64,000 nucleotides of DNA from Chrysogorgia sp. JL179-B06 (taxonomy: Eukaryota > Cnidaria > Anthozoa > Scleralcyonacea > Chrysogorgiidae). How positions within the stretch are numbered: position 1 is the first letter of the stretch; each line of letters opens with the position of its first letter. The stretch spans positions 1,426,001 to 1,490,000 of the forward strand of contig JAYKKM010000142.1 in NCBI GenBank assembly GCA_035772405.1, written 5' to 3'. Made by a program: the position numbers and the translations under genes. Positions 11,893 to 23,800 of the stretch are shown here, in pieces. Below the pieces are notes generated by a model that was not told the DNA's origin, ran no database searches, and saw nothing but the letters and a program-made list of their open reading frames with translations.

Positions 11893-13640
11893 ATTTCCTG
11901 TGACACCGGCATACTCTATTTTTATTTACTTTGACTTTAGATCATTTTATCATATTTTATTTTTAATAATGATTTCTTTAATTTTATTCTTGCTACTACT
12001 CTAATACTGTATACTGTAATTTTAGATACCCTATTACTAGAAGTTACTATCGCAACGGAAGTGCTGCCTCAAAAGTCATGGGCTAATTTTTGATAAAATT
12101 TCTAAAATGAACCCACTACTAGTATATGTATTATACACATTTTTTCAATTATTTTAATATATTTAAATACACTGAGCAGACTTAAATCACAAATGATTAT
12201 CGCTTAATTATCTGTATAATATATGTTTAATTACCAACATTCGCAGCAAATTGCTGAATTACAGTGGTGGTCAGATATACTAGTCAGATATACTAGTCAG
12301 ATATACTAGTATATAATTGGCAAGGCTTTTGACTGCGTATACACAGTATACATTATGACTACAGTATGTATTGTAGTTGGTGATTGGTAAACAAATTGCT
12401 GATAAATCACTGCCACTATAAATCATGCTTCTTACTGTGGCAAAGCTGTCAGTGGAATTGCGAGTGTCTGATATGTATATGGCAAAGCAAGCGCTAAACA
12501 AATATGCACTGACTAAATAAATACCAGTAATGGTACAGTATGTACAGTATGCAACAGATGTTTACGATATTGTTGCACGATTATTTATATCGTCTAACTT
12601 TTATTGGACTTCTTGTTGAAAATGCAATACTTTCAAGGAGATCTTTGTGTGTATTAGCTCATTGCATATGTCCACGACTCCACATATTATACTGTAAATG
12701 TCGTTCGGGATTACACCACGGTCCACTGCAACCACTGTATTTTATTTTCCCAAAGAACTAATGTAATATTGTATTTACTGCATAACAAATATCCCTGAGG
12801 GGAGGCAGCAATTAGGCTGTATCACCTTATTATCATGTAAAATTTCTGAAGATACAGTTTATAATATTTGTGCACTATTATATTTTGTAGATTTCAACAC
12901 AACAGTAAAAACCATTATGTTTCGCGCTGTATCGCTGCATTTTTACATTGAACAGGAAGCAACGCCGATTGCGAGGCGGCGTTAGACGTCGGTTTCCGAC
13001 TAGGACAGAACTCGAGGCAAATTTTACCTGTTAGTTATTACACACACTTTTCGTTCTAGTTAAATATCTGAGGAGTCATAGTAAGTATTTATACGACAAA
13101 GATATTATTGATACTCAAACTCGTATATTTATATTGTTTATAATCGTGTATTATAGGTATTCGAACTTGTCCAGAAGTAAATATGTTTGATGTATGACAT
13201 ATTTTGTCAGTGAGTTATGACTATATAACTAGAGCGAAACGCATTAGCAGAAGGACATTGGTAACAATTAAACACCACTCAACTGTGCAGTGAATAGAAA
13301 CAAATCAGAACATGTCACATGGACATAAAAATTCAAGCCATATGCAATCACATTCTGAATTGTCAAAGGTTTTTGGTGAAATATCATTCCAATTCAAAAC
13401 ACTTACTGTCCAATAGTATTCTGTGATGTGGATGCTGTGGAAAAAAGGACTATGGTCATATTAAATTTACTTTTTAGGGAGAATTCACCTTGCAATTAAA
13501 TAAGACATATCTATTGTTTGAATTCACAAAATTGTGATTTCAGGATGATGCTCAAAATATCTATGTGTATAAGTATGCCATTATTGCTAACATCAACTGT
13601 TGGCTCAGCAAGAACAACCTCCCTTCATCACCAACTGAAA
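11893..13640. other. Gene-free AT-rich stretch
   Basis: Nothing recognised as a gene. A 14-bp unit (TCAGATATACTAGT) is repeated three times at about 12271-12311. Short open frames near 12280-12761 have no recognisable domains. Confidence 0.4.
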
Positions 13641-13649
13641 TTAATGCAA

Positions 13650-13785
13650 GTTCTATTGCTGCGACAACTCCTATACTGCTGGAACAAGTCCTATAGTTGC
13701 TGTAACAAGTCCTGTACTGCTGTTACAAGTCCTATACTGCTGCAACAAATCCTATACTGCTGCAACAAGTCCTACAGTATACTGC
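13650..13785 (+). repeat. 21-bp minisatellite
   Basis: About six diverged copies of a unit like CAAGTCCTATACTGCTGCAA. It keeps an unrelated open frame running but shows no protein family. Confidence 0.6.
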
Positions 13786-13790
13786 TTTGA

Positions 13791-13950
13791 CAATGAAATG
13801 TTCTCAAGTGAATGAGCCCAAACCGCGTAAGCAGAAAACTGTTAAGCGTTAAACTAGTAAATCAAAGGTCCGCGATCAAAACCCAGCCACGGCAAGCAGT
13901 TTTCTGCTTACGCGGTTTGGGCTCATTCACTCGAGAACATTTCATCTCAT
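13791..13950. repeat. tRNA-derived repeat, hairpin copy
   Basis: A degenerate tRNA-like core (B-box-like GATCAAAACCC) is followed by the tail GCAGTTTTCTGCTTACGCGG. The reverse complement of the tail precedes the core (13793-13840), so the unit is a foldback with the tRNA-like part in the loop. Confidence 0.55.
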
Positions 13951-14085
13951 CGTCATATTACCGAGTGACATTATCACAACATCACATATAACTGTCTGAA
14001 CTAAGTATTGTTCGATACTGGATCGATGTAAACGAGTATGTTTACGAAATTCAGTATAATTCATAAATCCCAGGCCTCCATCGCC

Positions 14086-14217
14086 TTGACCGTGTAGCTC
14101 AGTGGTAAGAGCGGAGAACTAGTAAATCAAAGGTAGCGGGATCAAAACCCAGCCACGGCAAGCAGTTTTCTGCTTACGCGGTTTGGGCTCATTCACTCGA
14201 GAACATTTCGTCAAGGC
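14086..14217 (+). repeat. tRNA-derived SINE-like copy (tRNA-Thr-like head)
   Basis: The head has an A box (TAGCTCAGTGGTAAGA), an anticodon-like AGT and a B-box-like GGATCAAAACCC, then CCACGGC closing an acceptor-like stem. It then runs into the same tail as the copy at 13.85 kb. Poor anticodon-stem pairing and the shared tail indicate a SINE rather than a working tRNA. The ends carry GCCTTGAC/GTCAAGGC in inverted orientation. Confidence 0.6.
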
Positions 14218-14394
14218 AATAGAAATATATTTGGGCAAAATGCTGGTAAGCAATGTGTAGCTATGTCTTTGACTGCAATAATACATTGTCAAATAAAAGA
14301 TACTACCAGATGGGATTCATCCTGTTTAAATAGCATAATGTCAGTTGGAAATATTCTGTATAGTTATATTACTAATTTTATTAATAAATAATTT

Positions 14395-14769
14395 TTGCTG
14401 CTAACTGATGTGCCAGAAATGATTTCAGTGTATGATCAAATATATAATTTAGAATACAGTAACCCTTTAGCTAGTGATCTATTTATGATGACCGATAGTG
14501 AACCTTTCTATACCCTGGCAAGTGCTCTTTTTATATTGTTCTTCAACTCTCATTTAAATTATCAATACTGTTTGTTGACCGTTGACAGTTACACGGTTGC
14601 AATATTGAAGGTTTCAGATAGCAATTTTAAAATCTTTGACTCTCACGCAAGAGATTTATATGGTGTACCACACCCAACTGGTAAATGCGTATTTGAAAAT
14701 GATTTAATCAGAAGTTATTCTTACCAAGAACATTATTTTGATTTGGCTGATGACATCACTGAACAATAA
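14395..14769 (+). pseudogene. Helentron protease-like domain fragment
   Basis: The open frame contains a YCLLTVDSYTVAIL block followed by FKIFDSHARDLYGVPHP. This pair is typical of the herpes-tegument-like cysteine peptidase domain found in large Helitron-type proteins of cnidarians. It has the orientation expected for the PIF1 helicase at 19.2 kb and the endonuclease at 20.3/38.5 kb, so I treat these as remains of one Helentron. The family assignment comes from motif memory. A Rep nuclease domain was not found upstream. Confidence 0.5.
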
Positions 14770-14883
14770 TAATAATGTAAACTTTATTTATTCATAATTG
14801 ATATATACTACAATGATAAACCTCTCTTTTACAGGTAGTTCACCAATGTCTACTTGAATTAACGATATATATGATTTATAATA

Positions 14884-15648
14884 TTAGTTTTGCATTAGTG
14901 TTGGGTTGTCCCAGGTTTTGTTACGTTTACAGAAAATATAGTATGAGGTTCTTATACAAATGTTAATTATTCTTTTCATGAAGTACTTTCGGCAACGTTC
15001 GTCAAATTTGAGATCTTTCAGCATTTCAATAAATTCTAATGATGGTTGACTGAAGACTCCGAGTGAGCTGATGGACAGATTCACAAATTTAACTTGTTCA
15101 TAATTGTTGTTCTGTTCCGTAATTAGTTCCTGATACTTCTGTCTCTTACGGGTGGCATTATTGAGTAGATTGGATTCAAATCCGACTGTGAGTTCGAGAA
15201 TATATATACATTTGTTTTCGATTGTTACCAAAAGATCGGGGCGTAATCTATCTCCGGTGAGAACAGATGGGCTGATGTAGCCAGGTATGTCAGCGTAGAG
15301 GCTATAATTTTGTACGGAGTTGAGTGAGGAGGCAATAAAATTTAAAACAGAGTCATGTCGCCAAGTAAACCGCCCTTCGTTTAGGTATGTTTGGCAACCA
15401 GCAATGACGTGAAGTAGGGTCTCAGGTTGCAAGCAGAATGAACAGTCAGATGTAGGTGATATTCCCCATTTCACAAGGTTTTTGCGAGTCGGAAGCGTGT
15501 TGTTGATGTATCGGATGGTGAAGTTAAATATGTTCTTAGGGAGTTTGCTTTGGACTGAGGACCATGTGGAGTTGAACGAGAGAGTCGAATATTTAATGAT
15601 GTTGGAAAAGAATGAACCTTGTGAAATAAGGTGATGTTGAAGCCTTAT

Positions 15649-15650
<2 letters not shown>
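14884..15650 (-). pseudogene. C-terminal part of RLE-type LINE ORF (zinc knuckle + endonuclease)
   Basis: Reading leftward: a reverse-transcriptase tail (FNFTIRYINNTLPTRKNL), then a CCHC-like knuckle (CSFC, LLHVIAGC), then a restriction-like endonuclease core with RPDLLV and IYILELTVGFE, the PD-(D/E)xK pattern of R2/NeSL/Hero LINEs. The frame is open for about 196 codons after the knuckle. The reverse transcriptase is missing; the (AAT)n tract at 15.65-15.72 kb lies at the break. The fragment at 52.2-53.7 kb is from the same family (YNFTTRYLNNILPTLKN at the equivalent place). Confidence 0.75.

Positions 15651-15651
<1 letters not shown>

Positions 15652-15721
<70 letters not shown>
15652..15721. 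repeat. (AAT)n microsatellite
   Basis: About 23 AAT/ATA units uninterrupted between two LINE fragments. Confidence 0.9.
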
Positions 15722-15954
15722 TTTAATTTCCTTTATAACAATAATATCAAAATATTTTACATTCAAGGTACTGATGATAAGATTTGTTCAATGTAGAATA
15801 GTTATTATTTCTTAAAATTTGCTGTCCATATATTCAAACTATATTATGATAATTATTTACAATAAATTAATATAAAAATAATAATAATTTAAAACTAAAG
15901 TCCAATATATATAAGATTATCTAACTAACTAACTAATAATAAGAATTTACAAAA

Positions 15955-16440
15955 CTAATGAATTCTTGCCATCACGGTCTCTATATCTAAGTCTATGTCT
16001 TTAATGTTGGATTGTACTCTTCTAATTGTTCTCGAGCCTCTTAAACATAACAAGGCAGATCTAACGATGGAGAATGATATTTTTGCTCTTATCCACGAAA
16101 TTGTGTGTGAGTATAGCTCTCCCTTCTTGTCTGCTATCAATTCAGCAAGTCTGCTGTGGTATCGTAAGCATTCATCTCCCATTCCTCCTGTTGTAGTGAA
16201 AACGAGTGGTGTGAACGTTCCTTGCTCGATTTCTGTCACTCTTTTGCCATACATACGTTTCTTCTCGTTTTCGTGCTTTCTGTAAATTTGTTTGGGACTT
16301 AGATCTTGATAAGATTCTGCGTTTGGGTGACAAACCCGGACATCAAAAAAGGCAGATCTTTGTCTTTCCCAAAAGCCCCTTGCATGAACATCTAGCCGCG
16401 CTCCAGCAGATATATTTGCTCCCGGGTTTAGGGTCTCTCC
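15955..16440 (-). pseudogene. C-terminal domain of another reverse-transcriptase element
   Basis: The protein has the conserved block [20 protein letters not shown], then [17 protein letters not shown] and [18 protein letters not shown]. This tail is found at the end of many reverse-transcriptase ORFs in coral and sponge genomes and probably includes the element's endonuclease fold. Only the tail is present; it is directly followed upstream by an (AAT)n tract and the next LINE, so it is a fragment. Confidence 0.6.
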
Positions 16441-16495
16441 ATTGACATTTAGGGTCTCTCCATTGACAATAATAATAATAATAATAATAATAATT

Positions 16496-18370
16496 GACGT
16501 ATTAGGAGCATTATACAATAGTCTCAATGCTCTTACAACAATATATTCTTAAATTTACTTATAAAACTTATTACAGTTTCATTATAAGATAAAGCCTACT
16601 ACATATATTACCACTATGAACAAAAAACTATTAATTAAAAAAAAGAAAAGTCTTAACTGCTGACTTAAAATTACCCAACATATCAAAGCTTCTAATTTCC
16701 TGTGGTAATGAATTCCACAGTTTTGGTGCCGAAACCGAGAACGCTCTGTCTTGGATTTTGGCTTTTGGATTTTGGCTCAAGACGTTTTTGACCGTTTTGG
16801 ATTTTGGCTCAAGTAGCAGATTACGGTCTAATGATCTCAAAGCACGAGTAGGTTTATATTTATTTAGCAAATCAGTAATATAAACAGGCGCCTGGCCATG
16901 CAAAGCCTTGAAAGTAATTATTAGTATCTTAAATACAATCCTTGATCTCACCGGCAACCAGTGAAGATTACGAAGCACAGGGGAGATATGCTCCGATTTT
17001 TACAAGTTGTTACAAGTCTTGCAGCTGTATTTTGAATTCGCTGTAACTTGCTCAATTCTGCTTCTGGTAAGCCATATAGGATGCTATTACAGCTGTCAAG
17101 TTTTGATGTTATGAATGCATGCACCAACTTCTCACAGTCCTTTTTACTCAAATATTTCCTGATCTTGCCGATATTTCTGATAGAAAAAGTGGCAGATTTA
17201 CAGATGTTATTTACATGAGTATTTAATTTTAGATGTCTATCTACAGCAACACCGAGATCACGTGCAACCGGAGCCGGTTGGATTTTCACATCATTGACAC
17301 ATATTTCTGGCATTGGTTCACAATGCATAAAACGTGATGATAGATGGACAATCTCGGTTTTACTCGGATTGCATATAAAACCATTCATAGTACGCCAGTT
17401 GGTGATGTCCTTAATACACAACTCAAGTTTAGCTAGAGTAGCAGGTCGATCACATGGAGATTTTATAGGCATATACAGCTGTGTGTCATCAGCTTACATT
17501 ATGCAATCAAGGCCATGGGCTTTGATCACATCTTCCAATGGCGCAAAGAAGAGTGAAAAGAGAAGTGGACCCAGTACAGAACCCTGCATGAGGTACACCA
17601 TATTGCAATGGTTTGTTTGAGGAAGAGTACTGTTTGATAGTGTTACAGACAAAGCTTTCAGATACAGCAGTAAATTCACTGAGTGAGCTTTTACAACAAG
17701 GAGAGGCAACTGCTATAGATAGCTTCTTAACTGACTCATGTGTACTAGTAAGTTTATCTCGAAGTAACTGAATCTTAGTTGAAAAATAACAACTAAAAGC
17801 ATACGAAGAATCATGTGATGGCAATAAAGGAATAGATTTTACTCTGAACATGCCCTCTATCATGTGAAATAGCTGATTCTGATTCTTTGCCTTATAATAT
17901 TCTGTTTTTGCAAAATCAATTGCCTTTGCGTATATACGACATTGTTCCTTGTACAATTGATGATGAACCTGAAGGCGTGTAGAGAGAAATTTACGCTCAA
18001 ACTGTCGTTTTTGTTTCTTCATAACTCTTAAACTTTCATTAAACCATGGAGCATTTGGGCGTAGGGTAATTGAGCGTGTACGTTTGGGTGCGTGTTTGTC
18101 CAAAATCTCAGACAATACACAATTGAACTGTTCAGTAGCAGTATTTACATCAGATTATCTTTTCGCCATGTCTGTAAGTCTATACGACGTAAATCGCGAT
18201 GATTAATAACTTTTTTAGATGATTGGGGTCTCGGAAAATCCATGCTGCAAACAACAGCACTGTGATCTGAAGGTAAATCAGAGACGATCTCCATGGCAGT
18301 AGACAGCAAACTATCCTCCTGACGATCAATAATAAGGTCCAGTGTGTGGCCACATCGATGAGTCATACCA
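16496..18370 (-). pseudogene. Degenerate L2/CR1-like LINE
   Basis: On the minus strand, from 18.37 kb leftward: the end of an apurinic-endonuclease domain (SDLPSDHSAVVCSMDFP), a linker with APWFNESLRVMKKQKRQFER, then, after loss of most of the reverse-transcriptase palm, the thumb/C-terminal part (DLGVAVDRHLKLNTHV, KLQRIQNTAARL, NLHWLPVRSRIVFKIL, KLWNSLPQEIRSF). Several frame changes make it non-functional. The 3' end carries an (ATT)n tail and a 3'UTR segment shared with the copy at 39.9-40.65 kb. Confidence 0.75.
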
Positions 18371-19155
18371 GTAACTCTTTGTGCTTTCTCACGGCTTCAC
18401 GTGTAACTTTGTGCTTTCTCTTTGCGGGCATCTTCGAAGTTCCTTCACGTGCAGTAGCGGCTCAGATTCAGTCTTTTCGTTCGCACCTCGCTGGTCGGTA
18501 AACAACAGAGTGACCCGCCACATTGTTATTGCAGGTTGTAAAGTTAGTCCTATTACTGTTTGACAGGAAGGGCGGAGCATCATCAAGAGCTGTGAGAAAC
18601 CCCGCGAAATATTCAAAGGCTATTTTCTGGCAAATGAATTTTGGTTCGCATGCATACATTCAAAGAACAATGTTAGCGCGCGTTTTAACCGATTCCTTCC
18701 AAACGTGTACACGGTATTGGTGTACAGTATGTCTGGGCTGCAAAAACGTGTTCGCGCGATTGATTTAACTTAAAATTAGCTGAGTTACGGGCCTTTATTT
18801 GCCCATTGTTCTTGATATAGCACGGGTCGGGAAAGAATATGCTCTGCTGATAAACCATGCACTTAAGCAATAAAAAAATGCGAACACGTTTTTTTAGAAC
18901 TATCTTTGAGAAGTGTAAAAATAACAATTTGACAGATTTTTAGTAAAACCAGCGATGAACAACGACCGTGTAGGGAAGGTACTTTGATTATAAATCTGTA
19001 AATATATTTGGCAAAGTGTTTTATTTATTTTCTATTTGATAATGCCATGATGTTCTTCATTTATCTGGCTATACATTTGTTGCAAATTTGAGACAAATTG
19101 GCGGAATATTCAGCGCGTAATAGCAAATCTGCTCAAATCACATCCTAACATATCC
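18371..19155. other. Gene-free stretch
   Basis: No domain recognised. Short open frames on both strands overlap each other and resemble nothing. It probably represents Helentron or intergenic sequence between the LINE insertions and the helicase. Confidence 0.35.
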
Positions 19156-19159
19156 TGTA

Positions 19160-20330
19160 TAACCTTAAATGAAATGATGAATACAGAACAATGGTACAAT
19201 CATTGAACAAGAAACTCATCAAAACATCTGATGAACCATTTTACTGCTTCTTAAGTGGAGGAGGAGGTGTTGGTAAATCTCACCTAACAAAATCACTCTA
19301 TCAAGCTGCACTCAAATACTATAACACACGTGCAGGCGAAGATTTTCATCAAGTAAAATATTACTATTTGCTCCAACTGATAAAGCTGCATATCTTATTA
19401 ATGGTAATACAATACAAGTGCTCTTGCAGTACCAGCTAGTCAGTCTCAAAATTTATAAGCCTTTGGATTCCAGCAGGTTGGATACATAGGTTGGACCACT
19501 AATATTACTTGATGAAATCAACAACCGACTCAAAGATATAAAAGGCAGCAAGGAAGATTTTGGAGGTGTCAGCATAATTGCAATTGGTGATTTGTTTCAA
19601 TTACCACCGGCCTGTATTTGATGGTTATATTCTTAATGATATTCAAGATTCAGAATATAGCATACTCGCTCCTAATCTGTGCGACAGATATTTTAGAATG
19701 TTTGAACTTACTGAAATTATGCGACAAAGAGAAAGCAGATTTTTTGCAGAAATTTTGAACAGATTAAGAGGAGGAAGACATACTAAAAACGATATTTCCA
19801 AACTCAAAGAAAGATGTTTTAATGAATTAAATTGTCCAAAAGATGCTTCACGATTATTTATTAAAAATGATGATGTTGATGAGTATAATAAAACAGCTTA
19901 TGAAAGATGTACAGGCATTAAATATTCCATTAAGGCACAAGACAGTGTTATTGGAGATAACTCTGCTGAATTAAGAGACAAAATATTGAGCCAAATACTA
20001 AATATGAAACTGAGAAACACAATGCAGCTGGCAAGAAACCTTTTGATTGCTGAAGGTGTAAGAACAGAAATTGCATTAAATGTAAGAACTGACGATGGTC
20101 TGACAAACGGTGCTAGCAATGTTATTAAATAAGATCAATTACATCAAACACATCTTTACATCTTTACATACAAGGCATCCGACGTACATGGACACCAATT
20201 AAACCAATAACTACCCAGTTTTGTGTTGGTAAAAACAAAGCAGCTTGTGCAGTAAGAAAATAATTTCCACTGAGCAGCAGCTAAAAAAGTTGTAACTGAA
20301 ATGCAAAAGCTAACTTTACGAGATAAATCA
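19160..20330 (+). pseudogene. Helentron PIF1-like helicase, broken
   Basis: A Walker A motif is clear (SGGGGVGKSHLTKSLY, about 19253-19300). Further on, split over frames, are LLDEI (Walker B) and [11 protein letters not shown], then a 184-codon frame with FELTEIMRQRESRFFAEILNR, typical of the PIF1/RecD helicase carried by Helitrons. At least three frame changes and a damaged C terminus show it is dead. It is followed at 20338 by the endonuclease start, the gene order of Helentrons (helicase then endonuclease). Confidence 0.75.
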
Positions 20331-20337
20331 ATCCGAA

Positions 20338-20521
20338 TTGAAAGTTTGTTATTTAAACGCTCATTCACTACACAAACACATCGAGGATGTTATAAAAGAC
20401 TTTAATTATTGCAACAGTGATATAGCAATATTTACAGAAACAAGATTCAGTCCATTCGATGATGATGAAATGTACAACATAAATGGTTTTCAACTATTCA
20501 GACATATTGCTCATGGAGACA
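20338..20521 (+). pseudogene. Helentron endonuclease, left part
   Basis: N-terminal part of an exonuclease-endonuclease-phosphatase domain: KVCYLNAHSLHKHIEDV and SDIAIFTETRFS, the latter holding the metal-binding E of the ETR motif. It is interrupted by the Polinton and the 1.1-kb element, and continues at 38.48 kb. Confidence 0.7.
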
Positions 20522-20738
20522 AGTAGTATAGAAAGTGGGGCTACCAGCGCATTTTTCCATTTTTCATGTCTCAACTTTTTTCTCTGATGAACGCAGCACT
20601 TTTTCTGTTTTTAGATTCCACATATATCTCTCGAGCAAATATGTGGAATCTAAAAACAGAGAAAGTGCTGCATTCTCCAGAGAAGTTGAGACACTCAAAT
20701 GGAAAAAGTTCGCTGTTAACCCCACTTTCGAGACTACT
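20522..20738. repeat. Left Polinton terminus: nested palindrome
   Basis: The first 48 bases match the right terminus in inverted orientation. The whole 217-bp block is also self-complementary: 20522-20630 pairs with 20637-20738 around a short loop (near CTCTCGAG). The central hairpin (about 20568-20695) is absent from the right end. Confidence 0.85.
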
Positions 20739-20807
20739 AATAGACGATGTGTCACGTGGTTTGGAACCTATGAGACATATGTCAGCTAGTATAGGCTACA
20801 GAGTGAG

Positions 20808-23800
20808 GTGTCTAGACGTGGGGCTGCTGTGGGTGGGGATGTCGCTCGTAACAAGACTATGTCAAGTAATATTATGCGTGATCCTGGTATGGGTTTTATT
20901 TCAACTCGTGAGTTGAGTGGGGCTCATGATTCGAAAGGGTCTAAAGACTTGGCTATATTAAATAATAGAACGACTCTTATGAAAAGGTCTGAACGTAAAC
21001 GTAACTCTGTTGTGGGTGGTAATGTCGCTCGTAGTGGTACACTATCGAGTGGTGGTGCACGTGATCCTGCTATAGGTTCTGGTAATTTAGTTATACCGAA
21101 TATTAAGATGAGTTTTCTAGAGAGGATGTCTGACTATCTAGCTGATGCTAAAGCATTAGGGTATAAGTGGATGGACCTTATTAGAAGGGGATCTAGAGAG
21201 AACGTTATTAATAGAGTCACCAGAGTTAGGGAGGTCAGAGAGATTCGAAAGGCTAGACGTGATCTTAGACGATATGTGAGGAGGTCACGATTAAGTCAGG
21301 AGGCCTCAGACAAAGAGTATGAGAGAATCACTAGTCTTATTGCTAAGATGAAACGTCCTACTGTAGTACAAAGGAGAGTTGCTCTCAAAGGGTACACCAA
21401 GTCATATAGTGTTGAGGTGATCGACAATAAGGATCCATTAAAACAACTAGTCAAGACTAGAGGAGTAGTGGGCTCGACTTTACAGAAAGAGTTAGAGAAA
21501 CTGAAAGGTTTAAAGTTCTCAGAGACATTGAAAGTGACTCTAGAGAAACAAATTGGTGACGGAGAGTCTGTGTTTAAGACAGCCTTCTTCAATAGTGTGG
21601 TCAAAACAGTGGTTAGTAGTGTTGATATTAGTGGGACTACGAGACAAGCTAGTGAGGAGATAGTAAATCGTATAGCTGTATGGTTGTCAGAAGGGTCTGG
21701 GTGGGTTGTGGACAGTGTTAGTGACCACTTTATTAATGTGGTAGTGTGTAAGCCTCTTAAAGGATCGAGTTATATTGAGCTACCAGAAGAGTTGAGGAAC
21801 GCGTCTAAAGGTTTGATTAATATAAAGAACAACGATGACAAGTGTTTTATGTGGTGTCACGTGTTGCACAAGTGTCCTGTAGGAAAGGATCCGCAGAGAG
21901 TGTCGAAGCATAAGAAGAACGTAGGTTCTGTGAACTATGAAGGAGTGAGATTTCCAGTGAATACAAAACAGTACAACAAGATAGAGAGGCAGAACGGTAT
22001 TAGTATCAACGTGTTTGGGTACGAGGACAAGCAGCCATTCCCTATCTACGTTTCTGAGGAGAAGTCATATGGACTCGTGACGAGGATCATATGGACCTGC
22101 TACTTATAACGAGTGGTAATAAACGACATTACGTATACATCAAAGACTTTGATAGGTTTATGTGCGGTCAGTCTAAACACAAGTGTCGCAAGAACTTCTG
22201 TAGGTACTGTCTTCAATGTTTTACTACCAGTGAGATTCTAGAGAAACACAAGGAGGTTTGTATGGTGATAAATGGCAAGCAAGCGATCAAGATGCCAGAT
22301 GAAGGAGACAACACTCTTGGGTACAAAAATTACCACAAACAATTAGAAGTGCCGTTCGTAATATACGCAGACTTCGAGGCTATCACGGAGAAGGTAGACA
22401 ACGTGACACCACTCACAGGGTCGTACACTAGTGAGTACCAAAGACACACAGACTGTGGGTATGGGTACAAAGTAGTGTGCTGTTATGATGATAAATATAG
22501 TAAACCAGTAGAGATGTTTCGAGGTAAGAATTCTGTTAGGAAGTTCATAAAAAAGATGTTAGAGGAGGTTAAATACTGCAAGAAAGTTAGAAAAGAGCAT
22601 TTTAATGAGGACATGGTGTTGACCAGAGCTGATAAGGTTAACTTCAAGGAATCAACTAAATGTCACATGTGCGATGGGAAATATAAAAGTGGAGACATGA
22701 GAGTTAGAGATCATTGTCATATCACTGGTAAATATAGAGGTTCAGCACATCAGTTATGTAATAGGAACTATAGACTGACTGATAAGATACCTGTCATATT
22801 TCACAATCTAAGAGGATACGATAGCCACTTCATAATGCAAGAGATAGGTAGTCTAGGTCAGAAAATCAACGTCATACCAAATAATATGGAGAAATATATG
22901 GCATTCATGTTAGGTAAACATCTAGTGTTTCTAGATAGTTTCCAATTCATGAGCTCTAGTCTAGTCAACCTAGTAAACAACCTACCAAGAGATTGTCTTA
23001 AGTACACGTCCGAAGTATTTCAAGGTAAGGAGTTAGAGTTGATGTCACGAAAGGGTGTGTACCCATATGACTATATGGATAGTTTCGATAAGTTCGAAGA
23101 CATAAAGCTACCCTCAAAGGAGAGCTTCTACAGTGTGCTAAACGACGAACACATATCAGACGCTGATTATGAACACGCACAAGAAGTGTGGAAGACGTTC
23201 GACTTGAATAATATGGGTGAGTACCACGATGTGTACCTCAAGACTGATGTGTTACTATTGTCTGACGTGTTTGAGAACTTCAGAAAGACGTGCAAGCAGT
23301 ACTATCAACTAGATCCTTGTCACTACTTCACATCACCAGGACTATCATGGGACGCTGCTCTAAAGATGACAGGAGTGAAACTAGAGTTGATGACTGATAT
23401 CGACATGTTTCAGTTTATTGAGAAAGGAATGCGAGGTGGTGTCTCTTGTATTACGCATAGATATGGTAAGGCCAATAATAAATATATGAAGGACTACGAT
23501 AGTAGTAAGCCATCGAAACATATCGTATACTTAGATGCGAATAACCTTTACGGTTGGGCTATGTGTCAGTATCTACCGACTGGTGGATTTGAGTGGGTCG
23601 AGGGTTTTGACAATCTAGACAAATATAGTGACAACTCAGACAAAGGGTTGATACTTGAGGTTGATTTAGAGTACCCAGAGGAGTTGCACGATCTTCACAA
23701 CGACTATCCTCTAGCCCCTGAGAGGATGAAAGTAAGTAGTGATATGTTGTCAAACTATTGTAAGACAATCCAAAACAAGTTTAAGATATCTGTAGGAGAG

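Noticed and set aside
14086..14160. Functional tRNA-Thr
   Set aside because: Poor anticodon stem, altered T loop (ATCAAAA) and a long shared tail with a neighbouring copy point to a SINE.
20338..20521. LINE (CR1/L2) endonuclease
   Set aside because: First read as a LINE domain, but the position right after a PIF1 helicase on the same strand and the YSKIPFAEGYP wording fit a Helentron endonuclease better.
20566..20916. 116-codon frame in the left Polinton terminus
   Set aside because: It is read through the terminal palindrome and overlaps the start of the polymerase gene in another frame; no protein character.
22060..22095. Programmed -1 frameshift in the Polinton polymerase
   Set aside because: No slippery heptamer or convincing downstream structure seen at the junction, and several other genes of the element have comparable breaks.
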